From Clavibacter michiganensis (GTDB lineage: Bacteria; Actinomycetota; Actinomycetes; Actinomycetales; Microbacteriaceae), in NCBI RefSeq assembly GCF_002151125.1, contig NZ_MDJZ01000012.1, positions 143,937-207,936 on the forward strand: a stretch of 64,000 bases of DNA, read 5' to 3'. The position numbers were made by a program, and so were the translations under genes. The notes below the pieces were generated by a model, which saw only the letters and a program-made list of their open reading frames with translations, had not been told where the DNA came from and made no database searches. Numbering within the stretch: the stretch's first letter is position 1; every line of letters starts with the position of its first letter. Positions 43,423 through 53,257 of this stretch are shown here, one piece after another.

Positions 43423-46109
43423 GGCGCGGTGACCCGGCCGCCCGCGAGGATCCCCGCGGCCCAGCGACCGAGGCGCGCGCGGTCGACCTTGGAGTTGTGG
43501 CGCACGTCGGTCGGCAGGACGGGCACGACGATCACCGCGGCGACCGGGACGCCGACCGCGGCGCGCACGGCGGAGGCGAGCGTCGCGTCCGCCAGCCCGA
43601 CGCGACGCGCGGCGGGCACGGTCTCGACGACGAGGACCAGCTGCTGCACGCCCGCGGGACCCACGCCCACGGCGGCCGCGCGTCCGACGCCCGACGCCGA
43701 CTCGGCGCGCTGCTCGGGCCCGACGGGCGTGAGCACGCCGTCGGCCGTGGTGATCACGTGCGGCATGCGGCCCTCGACCCAGAGCGCGCCGGTCGCGTCG
43801 AGGTGCCCGACGTCGCCCGTGCGGTGGCGGCGGATCCCGTCGGCCGAGTCGCGGCGCGCGGCGCGGTCGGTGACGTGGAGCCGGTCGTAGCGGTCGTGCA
43901 CGTGGGGCGCGGAGACGACGATCTCGCCCGTGACCCCGGCCTCGTCGGTGAGCGCGCCCGTCGCAGCGCCGTCGGCGTCGAGCGGGCTGATGCGGACGGC
44001 CACGGGGTCGACGGGCGCGCCGACGCAGACGCCCGCGTCCCCCCGGAGGGCGGCCGCGCGGATCCCCTCGAGCGTCACGTCGGTGAGCAGGAGCCCCTCG
44101 GTCATGCCGTACGGCGTGTGGACCTCGGCGGCGGGGACGATCGCGGCGGCGCGCGTGAGCAGCGCCTCCGACAGCGGCGCCCCGGCGGACAGGAGCGAGC
44201 GGACGCGGCCGAGGGCCTCCCGGTCGGCGTCCGTGAGGGCGTCGGCCGTGGCGACCACGTTGGCGAGGGCGGCGGGCGACGCGAACACCACCGTCGCGTC
44301 GGCCGCGCGGGCGGCCGCGGCGAGCGCCGAGGCGGTGAGGTCGCGCGGGCGGGTCACGTCCATGTCGGGCGTGACGCTCGTGGCGCCGAGCGCCGGGCCC
44401 AGCAGCGCGAACGGCGCGAAGCCGGCGACGAGCCCGGTGCCCAGCCCCACGTCGAAGCGGGAGCCGAGGGTGTCGCGCAGGGACACGAGCTGCCGGTGCG
44501 TGTAGACGACGCCCTTGGCGGGGCCGGTGGACCCGGAGGTGAAGAGGATCGCGGCGTCGTCGTCGGCCGCGGGCTCGGGCGGCAGGACCTGCGCGCGGCC
44601 GTCGCGGGCGATCTCCGGCAGGCTCGCGGCGACGCCGAGGGCGCGGGCGACGGGCGGGGCGAGCGTGGTGACGGAGATCCGCTCCCCCGGCCAGCCCAGG
44701 GCGCGCGCGAGGGCGAGGCCGGCGGGGATGCCCACGACCATGTCGGGGCGGGATCCGGCGACCGCGCGACCGAGGCCCTTGACACCCAGGCCCGCGTCGG
44801 CGACCACGACGATCGCGCCGATGCGCAGGCACGCGTAGAGGAGGGCCGTGAGGTCGGCGCCGGGCGGCACGAGGAGCGAGACGCGGTCTCCCGCGCGGAG
44901 CCCGCGGGCGTGGAGGCCGGCGGCGATCTCGCGGACGCGGCGGGAGAGCAGGCGCCAGGAGACGGTGCGGGGTCCCCCGCCGCCGCGGGGCGCCATCTCG
45001 ACGAGCACGGGGTCGTCGCTCGCGCGCAGCTCCTCGAGGAGCGCGCCGAGCGGGCGGACGGGAGCCGCGTCGGGCACGCCCGCGGGCGCGCGCACGGGGG
45101 CGGGGGCAGCCCCCGACGCGACCGGGGCCGCGACCCGATCCGCGAGCCAGTCGAGCGCGGCGGACGCGTAGTCGTGGTCCTCGGCGACGAGGTGGCCGGC
45201 GCCCTCGACGCGGTGCACGTCCGCGTACGGCAGGCGCTCGAGGAGGTCGGAGAGGTAGACGTCGCTGAAGATCGGGTCGCGCGGGCCCCAGACGAACAGG
45301 GCGGGCAGGTCGAGGTCGCGGAGGCCCTCGGCGATGGAGGTGAGGGTCGCGTGGCTGGGATGCGCGGGGCCGACCGGGATGTCGGCGACGAAGCCGCGGA
45401 TCCCGGCGCGGCGGTCGGCGCCCCGGTACGGCGCGGCGAACGCGCGGCGCACGGCCGGGTCGAGCGGCGGGTGCGCGAGGGCGAGCGTGGTGGCGAGGAA
45501 GCCGGGGGTGCCGCGGGTCGCCGCGTCGTGGATCCCGGTGGCGAGCGCGAGGCGCAGCGGCCACGGGATGGCCACGCCCTGCTCCTGGTGCACGGCCGTG
45601 TTGAGCGCCATGATCCCGGCGAGCACGTCGCGGTTGCGCAGCGCCCAGCCGAGGCTGACGACGCCGCCCCAGTCGTGGCCGAGCGTGACGACGGGCCCGG
45701 TGGCGCCGGATCCCGACAGCCCCAGCTCGTCGGTGAGCGCCTGCAGGTCGTCGAGCCGTGTGGGCAACGTGCGCGCGACGCCCGTGCGCTCGGAGAAGCC
45801 CATGTCGAGCTGGTCGACGGCGACCACGCGCCAGGCCGGTGCCGACGGATCCCGCTCGGCGCGCGCCAGCGACTCCGCCGCGATGCGGCGCCACAGGTAC
45901 GACCAGGTCGGGTTGCCGTGCACGCAGAGGATGGTGCCCGCGACGGGTGCTCCCGTGGCGGCCAGCCGCTCCCCCGTGTCGAGGACGTGCCAGCCGTGGC
46001 CGCCCGCGCGCACGACGCGCGACCACGCGGGGTCGAGACCGGGCAGCGGCTGCCCGTCGGGGCCCGCCACGGGGACGGTCGCCGGTGACGTCGCGGCCGA
46101 TGCGCTCAC
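43419..46109 (-). CDS. oleBC: OleBC fusion: beta-lactone decarboxylase and beta-lactone synthetase
   Basis: An 896-aa natural fusion. The N-terminal domain (about 20-320) is an alpha/beta-hydrolase of the haloalkane-dehalogenase type, with HGNPTWSYLWR and the nucleophile D146 in LGHDWGG. This matches OleB, which decarboxylates beta-lactones to cis-olefins. The C-terminal domain (about 350-896) is an acyl-CoA synthetase-like enzyme with the AMP-binding loop TSGSTGPAKG near 520 and HTPYGMTEG. This matches OleC, which closes the beta-hydroxy acid to a beta-lactone using ATP. OleBC fusions are known in actinobacteria. It lies 7 bp after oleA. Confidence 0.9.
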   Translation of the reverse strand: MSASAATSPATVPVAGPDGQPLPGLDPAWSRVVRAGGHGWHVLDTGERLAATGAPVAGTILCVHGNPTWSYLWRRIAAESLARAERDPSAPAWRVVAVDQLDMGFSERTGVARTLPTRLDDLQALTDELGLSGSGATGPVVTLGHDWGGVVSLGWALRNRDVLAGIMALNTAVHQEQGVAIPWPLRLALATGIHDAATRGTPGFLATTLALAHPPLDPAVRRAFAAPYRGADRRAGIRGFVADIPVGPAHPSHATLTSIAEGLRDLDLPALFVWGPRDPIFSDVYLSDLLERLPYADVHRVEGAGHLVAEDHDYASAALDWLADRVAAPVASGAAPAPVRAPAGVPDAAPVRPLGALLEELRASDDPVLVEMAPRGGGGPRTVSWRLLSRRVREIAAGLHARGLRAGDRVSLLVPPGADLTALLYACLRIGAIVVVADAGLGVKGLGRAVAGSRPDMVVGIPAGLALARALGWPGERISVTTLAPPVARALGVAASLPEIARDGRAQVLPPEPAADDDAAILFTSGSTGPAKGVVYTHRQLVSLRDTLGSRFDVGLGTGLVAGFAPFALLGPALGATSVTPDMDVTRPRDLTASALAAAARAADATVVFASPAALANVVATADALTDADREALGRVRSLLSAGAPLSEALLTRAAAIVPAAEVHTPYGMTEGLLLTDVTLEGIRAAALRGDAGVCVGAPVDPVAVRISPLDADGAATGALTDEAGVTGEIVVSAPHVHDRYDRLHVTDRAARRDSADGIRRHRTGDVGHLDATGALWVEGRMPHVITTADGVLTPVGPEQRAESASGVGRAAAVGVGPAGVQQLVLVVETVPAARRVGLADATLASAVRAAVGVPVAAVIVVPVLPTDVRHNSKVDRARLGRWAAGILAGGRVTAP

Positions 46110-46116
46110 GGCGCGG

Positions 46117-47148
46117 CTACCAGAGGATCTCGGTCATGGCCGTGTTGAGGCCCGAGCCCACGCCCATGCAGAGCACGCGGTCGCCGCGGCTGAGGCTGTC
46201 GGCCTGGTCGGCGAGCGTGATCGGGATGCTCGCGGGACCGACGTTGCCGTAGCGCGGGTACGTCAGCGGCACGCGCGACTTGTCGAGCTTCGCGGCCTTG
46301 ACGATGGCGTTGGTGTGCACGTCGGAGACCTGGTGGAGGATGTAGCGGTCCATGTCGGACCAGTCCCAGTCGTCCTGCGCGGCTTCCTTCCACGCGTCGA
46401 CGACGAGCTCCATGCCGCCGCGGAGCAGCTCCTTGGTGTCGGTGAACATGCCGTCCACGTCGCCGATGCAGAGCTCGTGGTGCTGCGTGGCCGCGCGCGT
46501 GACGCCGCCGAGGATCCGGTGCCCCTCGGGGTGGTCGCTCGTGCGCCCCAGGACGGCGGCCGCCGCGCCCGCGCCGAGCGTGAGGCTCGGGAACTCGCTG
46601 AGGAAGTCGGCGCGCGTGGTCTCCGGACGGAGCAGGCGCGCGACCGTGTTGTGGCGGATCTCGCCGGCGTCCTCGCCGTCGACGATCATCGCGTAGTCGA
46701 TCTGGCCCGAGTCGATGAGGTGGCCCGCGAGCGTCATGGCGTTCACGAAGCCGAGGCACGCGTTCGCGATGTCGAAGTTGAGCGCCGACGACGGCAGCCC
46801 GAGCCCGTTGTGGATGCTAACGGCGACGCTCGGCTCGAGGTGCGCGCGCGTGACCGAGGTGTTGATGAGCAGCCCGATCTGCGACGGCTGCACCCCCGCC
46901 TGCGCGAGCGCCTTGCGGCCGGCCTCGGTGGCGGCCGCGTCGAAGGACATCGACTTGTCCCAGTTGCGCCGCTCGAGGACGCCCGCCACGCGCTGCAGCA
47001 GGCCCGTCGGGAGACGCAGCCGCGAGAGCACGGGCTTCAGGCGGTCGTCGATCTCGACCGACGTGACGGTGTGCGGGGCGAGGACGCTGGCGAGCCCCAG
47101 CAGGGAGGTGTTCCGATGCCGGAATGTGGCGTTACCGTTCAACAGCAT
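46117..47148 (-). CDS. oleA: OleA-like thiolase (head-to-head fatty acyl condensation)
   Basis: A 343-aa thiolase-superfamily enzyme related to FabH that condenses two acyl-CoAs to a 2-alkyl-3-ketoacid. The triad is C131 (NACLGF), H272 (ILHQVSDVH) and N302 (YGNVGPAS). The E of RAHLEPS corresponds to the second-channel glutamate of OleA. The N-terminal GNATFRHRNTSLLG is typical for OleA. The ATG at 47148 has only AGG directly before it, a weak start. It heads the oleA-oleBC-oleD unit and is preceded by the ispG terminator. Confidence 0.9.
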   Translation of the reverse strand: MLLNGNATFRHRNTSLLGLASVLAPHTVTSVEIDDRLKPVLSRLRLPTGLLQRVAGVLERRNWDKSMSFDAAATEAGRKALAQAGVQPSQIGLLINTSVTRAHLEPSVAVSIHNGLGLPSSALNFDIANACLGFVNAMTLAGHLIDSGQIDYAMIVDGEDAGEIRHNTVARLLRPETTRADFLSEFPSLTLGAGAAAAVLGRTSDHPEGHRILGGVTRAATQHHELCIGDVDGMFTDTKELLRGGMELVVDAWKEAAQDDWDWSDMDRYILHQVSDVHTNAIVKAAKLDKSRVPLTYPRYGNVGPASIPITLADQADSLSRGDRVLCMGVGSGLNTAMTEILW

Positions 47149-47196
47149 CCTCAGTTCGTGGGGCGGTCCGCCGGGCGGACGACTAGCAGAGCCTAC

Positions 47197-47232
47197 GCGC
47201 AGGCGGCGCGCGCGGACGCACGCCGCCTGCGC
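47197..47232 (-). terminator. ispG terminator hairpin
   Basis: A perfect 12-bp stem (47197-47208 with 47221-47232) and a 12-nt loop lie between the ispG stop and the oleA start. It separates the isoprenoid genes from the ole cluster, so oleA must have its own promoter. Confidence 0.68.
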
Positions 47233-47255
47233 GGGCGGGTGGGGAGTAAGGGGGT

Positions 47256-48401
47256 CTAGACGAGGATCTCGGGGCTGCCGATGGATCCGGCGGGCATCTC
47301 CGCGGCGAGGCGGTTGGCCTCCTCGATGAGGGTCTGGACGATCTCGGCCTCGGGGACGGTCTTGATGACCTCGCCCTTGACGAAGATCTGCCCGCGGCCG
47401 TTGCCGGACGCGACGCCGAGCTCGGCCTCGCGGGCCTCGCCGGGTCCGTTGACGACGCAGCCCATGACGGCGACGCGCAGCGGCACGTTGACGTGCTTGA
47501 GCCCCTCGGTGACCTGCTCGGCCAGCGAGTAGACGTCGACCTGGGCGCGGCCGCAGCTCGGGCAGGAGACGATCTCGAGCTTGCGCTCGCGGAGGTTGAG
47601 CGACTGCAGGATCTGCAGGCCGACCTTGACCTCCTCGGCCGGGGGCGCGGAGAGGGACACGCGGATGGTGTCGCCGATGCCCTCGGAGAGCAGGATCCCG
47701 AACGCGGTGGCGCTCTTGATGGTGCCCTGGAACGCGGGGCCGGCCTCGGTCACGCCGAGGTGCAGGGGCCAGTCGCCGCGCTCTGCGAGGAGTCGGTAGG
47801 CCTTCACCATGATGACCGGGTCGTTGTGCTTGACCGAGATCTTGAAGTCGTGGAAGTCGTGCTCCTCGAAGAGGCTGGCCTCCCACACGGCGGACTCGAC
47901 GAGCGCCTCGGGCGTGGCCTTGCCGTACTTCTGCAGGAGGCTCGGGTGCAGGGATCCGGCGTTGACGCCGATGCGGATCGAGGTGCCCGCGGCCTTGGCG
48001 GCCTTCGCGATGGCGCCGACCTGGTCGTCGAACTTGCGGATGTTGCCGGGGTTCACGCGCACCGCGCCGACGCCGGCGTCGATGGCCGTGAAGACGTAGC
48101 GCGGCTGGAAGTGGATGTCCGCGATGATCGGGATCTGGCTCTTCTTCGCCAGGATGTGCAGCACGTCCGCGTCGTCCTGGTGCGGCACCGCGACGCGCAC
48201 GATGTCGCATCCGGTGGCCGTGAGCTCGGCGATCTGCTGGAGCGTGGCGTTGATGTTGGTGGTCTGCGTGGTCGTCATCGACTGGACGCTCACCTGGGCG
48301 TCGCCGCCGACCTTGACCTTGCCGACGCTGATCTGACGGGTCTTCCGTCGCGGCGCGAGGACTTCCGGGACCTTCGGCATTCCGAGATTGACTGCTGGCA
48401 C
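47256..48401 (-). CDS. ispG: 4-hydroxy-3-methylbut-2-enyl diphosphate synthase
   Basis: A 381-aa iron-sulfur enzyme of the MEP isoprenoid pathway (MEcPP to HMBPP). The N-terminal TIM barrel is typical ([25 protein letters not shown]). The 4Fe-4S ligands are C280, C283 and C315, with E322 in NGPGEA. The GTG at 48401 is supported by a TAGGCT -10 box 7 nt upstream and by the family N terminus ([17 protein letters not shown]). A later ATG at 48380 is less likely. Confidence 0.95.
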   Translation of the reverse strand: MPAVNLGMPKVPEVLAPRRKTRQISVGKVKVGGDAQVSVQSMTTTQTTNINATLQQIAELTATGCDIVRVAVPHQDDADVLHILAKKSQIPIIADIHFQPRYVFTAIDAGVGAVRVNPGNIRKFDDQVGAIAKAAKAAGTSIRIGVNAGSLHPSLLQKYGKATPEALVESAVWEASLFEEHDFHDFKISVKHNDPVIMVKAYRLLAERGDWPLHLGVTEAGPAFQGTIKSATAFGILLSEGIGDTIRVSLSAPPAEEVKVGLQILQSLNLRERKLEIVSCPSCGRAQVDVYSLAEQVTEGLKHVNVPLRVAVMGCVVNGPGEAREAELGVASGNGRGQIFVKGEVIKTVPEAEIVQTLIEEANRLAAEMPAGSIGSPEILV

Positions 48402-48408
48402 GGGGAAG

Positions 48409-48414
48409 AGCCTA
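48409..48414 (-). promoter_or_regulatory. -10 box, leaderless promoter of ispG
   Basis: The minus strand reads TAGGCT, 7 nt before the GTG at 48401. It gives ispG a promoter of its own after rseP. Confidence 0.58.
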
Positions 48415-48475
48415 CGTCCGATTCCTGCGGACCCGGTGCGTCGGGGGCGCGGGCCGCGTCGCGGCGCGGGCGGCG

Positions 48476-49897
48476 TCAGGTGAGCCGGACGGGGTTCACC
48501 AGGTCGGCGAAGATCAGCAGCGCGCTCATGGCGCCGAAGAGGATCACGACCACGAACGTCACCGGCATGAGCTTCGCGACGTCGACCGGTCCCGGATCGC
48601 GCCGACCGAAGAGCTTGGCGACGAAGCGGCGGACGCCCTCGACGATCGCGCCGAGCACGTGCCCGCCGTCCAGCGGCAGGAGCGGCAGGAGGTTGATCAT
48701 GCCGAGCGCCACGTTGAGCGACGCGACCAGGCCGACCATCGCGGAGGCGCGGGAGGCGACCGGCGTCTCGTCGAGGCTCGCGATCTCGCCCGCGACGCGG
48801 CCGACGCCGACGACGCTCATGGGCCCGTTGGGGTCGCGCTCCCCGCCGCCGAACGCGGCGCGGCCCACGTCGACGAGCCGCTGCGGGAGGTTGAGGATGA
48901 GGTTGCCGACCGCGGCCATGTTCTCGCCCGTGGTCGTGAACGCCGCCGAGAGCGGCTGCTGCTGCACGGCCTGCGTGGGGCTGAAGCCGATGAGGCCGAC
49001 CTCGCGGGTGACCGGGTTCCCCTGCTCGTCGACCTCGGGGGCGCCGCGGGAGCCGGGGACGGCCTGCTCCGAGAGGACGGGGGTGATCTCCAGCGTCTGC
49101 CGTGCGCCGTCGCGCTCGACCACGACGTCGAGCTCGCGGCCCGCGGACGCCTGCACGGTGCCGGTGACCTGGTCCCACGCGGTGATCGGCGTGCCGTCGA
49201 TGCTGACGATCGTGTCGCCGGGCTGGAGGCCGGCCGCCGCCCCGGGGGCCTCGGGAGCGCCCGCGGGGCACGTGGCGGGGTCGGCGGAGGCGGTGGATCC
49301 GGCCGGCACGATGCACGCGTTCACCTGGCCGACCGTCGTGGTGGGCGTCGTGACGCCGAAGCCGCAGAGCACCACCGCGAACAGCAGGATCGCGAGGAGG
49401 AAGTTCATCGCCGGGCCGCCCAGCATGATGACCATGCGCTTCGGGACGGACAGCTTGTAGAAGGCGCGGTCCTCCTCCTCGCCGATGCTCTCGGCGCTCG
49501 CCTGGCGGGCGTCCTGCACGAGGAGGTCGAAGAAGCCGCGGCCGGCGCGGTCGTCGACGTCGGGGGCCGCCGGGGATGCGGCGGCGTCGCCGCGGCGGGG
49601 GTCGGAGCCGACGAGCTGCGCGATCCCCGTGCTGCTCGTCCCGGCGCGGGAGCTCTGCGGCGGGAACATCCCGATCATGGAGATGTAGCCGCCCAGCGGG
49701 ATGGCCTTCACGCCGTACTCGGTCTCGCCCTTGCGGCGGCTGAAGATCGTCGGCCCGAAGCCGATCATGTACTGCGTGACGCGCACGCCGAACAGCTTCG
49801 CGGGCACCAGGTGACCGACCTCGTGGAGGCCGATGGACACGGCGACGCCGACCACGATGATGAGCACCCCGAGGATGTAGAGGAAGACGCCGTCCAT
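48476..49897 (-). CDS. rseP: Site-2 protease (M50 family, RseP/Rip1-like)
   Basis: A 473-aa intramembrane metalloprotease that cleaves anti-sigma factors and other membrane substrates. The zinc motif H25-E-V-G-H29 lies in the first helix. A periplasmic PDZ domain is seen around 190-270 ([15 protein letters not shown]), and the [12 protein letters not shown] motif near 405-412 supplies the third ligand. Residues 80-150 form an insert rich in Ser, Ala and Asp that is longer than in E. coli RseP. The dxr-rseP-ispG order is conserved in mycobacteria, but here dxr is separated by two opposing genes. Confidence 0.93.
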   Translation of the reverse strand: MDGVFLYILGVLIIVVGVAVSIGLHEVGHLVPAKLFGVRVTQYMIGFGPTIFSRRKGETEYGVKAIPLGGYISMIGMFPPQSSRAGTSSTGIAQLVGSDPRRGDAAASPAAPDVDDRAGRGFFDLLVQDARQASAESIGEEEDRAFYKLSVPKRMVIMLGGPAMNFLLAILLFAVVLCGFGVTTPTTTVGQVNACIVPAGSTASADPATCPAGAPEAPGAAAGLQPGDTIVSIDGTPITAWDQVTGTVQASAGRELDVVVERDGARQTLEITPVLSEQAVPGSRGAPEVDEQGNPVTREVGLIGFSPTQAVQQQPLSAAFTTTGENMAAVGNLILNLPQRLVDVGRAAFGGGERDPNGPMSVVGVGRVAGEIASLDETPVASRASAMVGLVASLNVALGMINLLPLLPLDGGHVLGAIVEGVRRFVAKLFGRRDPGPVDVAKLMPVTFVVVILFGAMSALLIFADLVNPVRLT

Positions 49898-49905
49898 GGT
49901 GGGAG

Positions 49906-49911
49906 AGGCTA
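49906..49911 (-). promoter_or_regulatory. -10 box of rseP
   Basis: The minus strand reads TAGCCT, 8 nt before the ATG at 49897. The transcript would be leaderless or have 1-2 leader bases. Confidence 0.5.
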
Positions 49912-50000
49912 CCTCCCGGACCCTGTGCGGACGCCGCCGTGGTGCGGATCCGCAGGGCGGCGCGGCCGCGTCCGGCGGGCTCCGCCCAGGAGCCCCGGGC

Positions 50001-50006
50001 TAGGCT
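50001..50006 (+). promoter_or_regulatory. Candidate -10 box of Ser/Thr kinase gene
   Basis: TAGGCT lies 27 nt before the ATG at 50034. GAGGAG between them gives a short leadered mRNA. Confidence 0.5.
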
Positions 50007-50033
50007 GGGGATCCCGTGAGGAGAGGTGCGCCC

Positions 50034-51320
50034 ATGCCCGGAGAACGGCCCGACCCGCTCGCCGGCACCCTGCTGGCCGGCCGCTACCGCATCAGCGGGC
50101 TGCTCGGACGCGGCGGCATGGCCACCGTGTACCGCGCCGCCGACGAGACGCTCGGCCGCGAGGTGGCCGTCAAGGTCTTCGCGACCGACTCCGCCGACCC
50201 GGCCGAGGTCGAGCGCCAGGAGGGCGAGGTGCGCATGCTCGCGGGCCTCAGCCACCCCGGGCTCGTGACGCTGTTCGACGTCGGCGACGACGTGGTCGCC
50301 GACCGGGCGCTCGCCTTCATCGTGATGGAGATCGTCGACGGCACCACCCTCGCGGACCGGATGAAGGAGGGGCCGCTGCCCGGGCCCGAGGTCGCGCGCA
50401 TCGGGGGGATCCTCGCGGACGCGCTCGGCTACATCCACCGCCGCGGCGTCGTGCACCGCGACGTCAAGCCCGCCAACGTGCTGCTCGCCCGCCCCGAGGC
50501 GGACGACGAGCCGGCCGCGGCCAAGCTCACCGACTTCGGCATCGCGCGCCTCGTGGACGGGACGCGCCTCACCTCCACCGGCTCCATCGTCGGCACCGTC
50601 AGCTACCTCAGCCCCGAGCAGGCGCTCGGCGAGGCGGTCGGCGCGCCGACCGACGTCTACGCGCTCGGGCTGGTGCTCCTCGAGTGCCTCACCGGACGCC
50701 GCACCTTCCCCGGCACGGCCGCCGAGTCGACCATGGCGCGCGTGGTGCGCGACCCCGAGATCCCCGCCCGGCTCGGTGCCTCGTGGGTGGACCTCCTCGG
50801 CCGCATGACCCGACGCGATCCGGCGACGCGGCCCACCGCGCGCGAGGTCGCGGCGGAGCTGCGGACCGGACGCGCTCCCGCCTCCGCGGTGGACGCGCCG
50901 ACGGCGACGTCCACGCGCGTGATGCCGGCGGCCGAGGCCGCCGGGTACGGTGCGGCAGGCGCCGCTGCCGCCGGCGCTGGTGCCGGCGCCGCCGCGGCCG
51001 CCGCCCCGTCCGCGGACCCGGATGCCCGCACCGAGCGGTTCGGCGCCGCGCCGATGCAGCCGGCCGCGCGCGGCGGGGATCCCACGGCCCGGACGTCCCC
51101 GGCGGGTCCGCGTCAGCCGGCGGATCACGAACCCGCGAAGCGGCGCGGCAGCCGCGCCCTCAGCGTCGCCGTCGTCTCCGTGCTCATCGCCGCGGCCGCC
51201 GTCGTGGGCGTCGTGACGGTCACCTCCCTGCAGGACCGCGACACCTCGTACCCGTCCGTCCCCGGACCCCTCGGCGCCAGCCTCGAGGAGCTGCAGAAGA
51301 GCGTGGAGGACGCCCCGTGA
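50034..51320 (+). CDS. Membrane Ser/Thr protein kinase (PknB-like)
   Basis: A 428-aa kinase. The Gly-rich loop is [11 protein letters not shown], the ATP lysine is K47 (VAVKVF), the catalytic Asp is D143 (VHRDVKPAN), and the DFG and activation loop ([10 protein letters not shown]) are intact. After the kinase domain comes an Ala-rich linker (about 275-370), one transmembrane helix (about 375-396) and a short outer tail without PASTA repeats. The ATG at 50034 is preferred to a GTG at 50016. The stop overlaps the next gene as GTGA. The pair is inserted between dxr and rseP. Confidence 0.9.
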   Translation: MPGERPDPLAGTLLAGRYRISGLLGRGGMATVYRAADETLGREVAVKVFATDSADPAEVERQEGEVRMLAGLSHPGLVTLFDVGDDVVADRALAFIVMEIVDGTTLADRMKEGPLPGPEVARIGGILADALGYIHRRGVVHRDVKPANVLLARPEADDEPAAAKLTDFGIARLVDGTRLTSTGSIVGTVSYLSPEQALGEAVGAPTDVYALGLVLLECLTGRRTFPGTAAESTMARVVRDPEIPARLGASWVDLLGRMTRRDPATRPTAREVAAELRTGRAPASAVDAPTATSTRVMPAAEAAGYGAAGAAAAGAGAGAAAAAAPSADPDARTERFGAAPMQPAARGGDPTARTSPAGPRQPADHEPAKRRGSRALSVAVVSVLIAAAAVVGVVTVTSLQDRDTSYPSVPGPLGASLEELQKSVEDAP

Positions 51321-52000
51321 CACGCACATCGATCTCGACCGCAGGCGCACCCGGCGCCCCGGGCTCCTCGAGCACCGCCGGCCGGCGCTCGCTCCGCGGG
51401 CGCGCCGCGGTCGGCCTCGCCGCCGCGACGACCGCCGTCCTCCTGCTCGCCGGATGCGCGGGCTCGTCGACGCCGGAGGACCGCGCGCTCGACGACCTGC
51501 AGCAGCGCACGCTCTCCGTGACCCAGTCGTCCGCCGACGGCGACTACGCCAAGGCGCTCGCCCAGCTCGAGGACCTGCGGGCGGCCGTCGACGCCGACCT
51601 GGCGGACGGATCCATCGACCAGGCCCGGCACGACGACGTCGTCGCCCGCATCGACGCCGTCCGCGCCGAGCTCGAGGCCGCGCGCGAGGCGGCGGAGAGC
51701 ACGCCGACGCCCGAGCCCTCCCCCTCCGAGAGCCCCTCGCCGTCGCCGTCCCCCTCGCGCACCGCGACGCCCTCGCCCTCCCCCACGCCCAGCCCGACCC
51801 GCACGGCGACGCCCAGCCCGCCGTCCTCCCCGGACCCCGGCGAGGGCGACGACGACGGCGGATCCGACGACGGGAACGGGAACGGGAACGGCGGAGCCGG
51901 GAACGGCAACGAGAACGGCAACGGCAACGGCGGAGCTGGGAACGGCAACGGGAACGGGAACGGCGGAGCCGGGAACGGCAACGGGAACGGGAACGGCTGA
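51317..52000 (+). CDS. Lipoprotein with Pro/Ser/Thr and Gly-Asn repeat tail
   Basis: A 227-aa predicted lipoprotein. The lipobox LAGC has C47, after a long n-region of about 30 residues. A helical or coiled-coil segment follows (about 50-120; [36 protein letters not shown]). Then comes a Pro/Ser/Thr-rich stretch and a C-terminal tail of Gly-Asn repeats with GGAG spacers. It is co-translated with the kinase (GTGA overlap). It may be an extracellular partner or cell-wall spacer; the function is unknown. The stop codon lies inside a mutated repeat unit. Confidence 0.78.
   Translation: MTRTSISTAGAPGAPGSSSTAGRRSLRGRAAVGLAAATTAVLLLAGCAGSSTPEDRALDDLQQRTLSVTQSSADGDYAKALAQLEDLRAAVDADLADGSIDQARHDDVVARIDAVRAELEAAREAAESTPTPEPSPSESPSPSPSPSRTATPSPSPTPSPTRTATPSPPSSPDPGEGDDDGGSDDGNGNGNGGAGNGNENGNGNGGAGNGNGNGNGGAGNGNGNGNG
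51876..52000. repeat. GGGAAC/GGCAAC-rich tandem repeat in lipoprotein tail
   Basis: Hexamers coding Gly-Asn are grouped into larger 33-39-bp units, each starting with GGCGGAGCC. The pattern continues past the stop with one degenerate unit. It is likely length-variable by slippage. Confidence 0.8.
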
Positions 52001-52146
52001 GCCGGGAAGCACGGACGCGAGGACGCGGACGGCTGAGTCGGCGCCGTCGTGCCGGCTGCGCGGACGGGTCATCGCCGGGCTCGGGCGTCTCTGCCGGAAC
52101 CGGTCGGATCAGATCTGGTCGAGTCGACCCGCGCAGGGACGCATCC

Positions 52147-52168
52147 GGTCGGGTCGGTCGGGTCGGTC
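52147..52168. repeat. GGTCGGGTC tandem repeat at the dxr 3' end
   Basis: Two 9-bp units and a partial third end at the dxr stop codon. The preceding 52001-52146 holds no gene and no strong hairpin that I can see. Confidence 0.7.
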
Positions 52169-53249
52169 AGACCCCGAGGACCCGGTCGGCCTCGGCGCGC
52201 GCCCAGCGCTCGGCCTCCGCGAGCGACTCGCGCGTGAGCGGGCCGGACGCCGGTTCGTGCGCGTCGACGACGCGGCGGATGGTGTCGACGATGTCGAGGA
52301 AGCCCGCACGCCCCGCGTGGAACGCCTGCACGGCCTGCTCGTTCGCCGCGTTGTAGACGGCCGGGTACGTGGATCCCGCCGCGCCGACCTGCTTCGCGAG
52401 CAGGACCGCGGGGAACGCCTCGTCGTCGAGCGGCTCGAACATCCACGTCGCCGCGCGGGTCCAGTCGATGGGCACCCCGACGTCGTGCATGCGGTGCGGC
52501 CAGTTGAGGCCGAGGGCGATGGGGAGGCGCATGTCCGGCGGGGACGCCTGCGCGAGGGTGGATCCGTCGATGAACTCGACCATGGAGTGCACGAGGGACT
52601 GCGGGTGGACGACCACGTCGATCCGCTCGTAGGGCACGTCGAAGAGCAGGTGCGCCTCGATGACCTCGAGGCCCTTGTTGACGAGCGTCGAGGAGTTGGT
52701 CGTGATGACGAGGCCCATGTCCCAGGTGGGGTGGGCGAGCGCCTCGCGCGGCGTGACGTGCGCGAGCTCGGCCCGTGTGCGGCCGCGGAACGGGCCGCCG
52801 GAGGCCGTGACGACGAGGCGCCTGACCTCCTCGGGCGTGCCCCCGCGGAGCGCCTGCGCGATGGCGGAGTGCTCCGAGTCGACGGGGACGAGCTGGCCGG
52901 GCGCCGCGAGCGATCGCACCAGCTCCCCGCCGACGATGAGCGACTCCTTGTTGGCGAGGGCGAGCGTGCGCCCCTCCTCCAGCGCGGCGAGGGTCGGGCC
53001 GAGACCGACGGATCCGGTGATGCCGTTGAGCACCACGTCGGCGTCGACCGAGCGGATGAGCTGCTCGGCCTCGTCCGCGCCGAGCGCCGTGTGCTCCACG
53101 CCCGCGACGCGCGCCTGCTCGGCGAGCGCCTCGCGCTTGCTGCCGGCGCCGAGCCCGACCACCTCGAACAGCTCCGGGTGGCGCGCGACGACCTCCAGGG
53201 CCTGCACGCCGATGGAGCCCGTGGATCCGAGGATGATGACGCGGCGCAC
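52167..53249 (-). CDS. dxr: 1-deoxy-D-xylulose-5-phosphate reductoisomerase
   Basis: A 360-aa NADPH-dependent enzyme, the committed step of the MEP pathway. The NADPH motif [13 protein letters not shown] is N-terminal. The metal and substrate ligands are in [12 protein letters not shown] and TASGGPFRG, with [19 protein letters not shown] and [12 protein letters not shown]. Length is slightly shorter than E. coli Dxr (398). The GTG at 53249 has TAGGAG upstream. It follows the FKBP lipoprotein gene by 8 bp and is probably co-transcribed with it. Confidence 0.95.
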   Translation of the reverse strand: MRRVIILGSTGSIGVQALEVVARHPELFEVVGLGAGSKREALAEQARVAGVEHTALGADEAEQLIRSVDADVVLNGITGSVGLGPTLAALEEGRTLALANKESLIVGGELVRSLAAPGQLVPVDSEHSAIAQALRGGTPEEVRRLVVTASGGPFRGRTRAELAHVTPREALAHPTWDMGLVITTNSSTLVNKGLEVIEAHLLFDVPYERIDVVVHPQSLVHSMVEFIDGSTLAQASPPDMRLPIALGLNWPHRMHDVGVPIDWTRAATWMFEPLDDEAFPAVLLAKQVGAAGSTYPAVYNAANEQAVQAFHAGRAGFLDIVDTIRRVVDAHEPASGPLTRESLAEAERWARAEADRVLGV

Positions 53250-53257
53250 GGCTGCTC

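Noticed and set aside
39319..43890. Open frame of 1523 codons on the plus strand
   Set aside because: It is the reverse-strand shadow of ylxR, nusA, proS, oleD and part of oleBC.
51876..52000. Possible CRISPR-like repeat array
   Set aside because: The repeats code in frame for Gly-Asn tails of a lipoprotein; there are no unique spacers of constant length and no cas genes.
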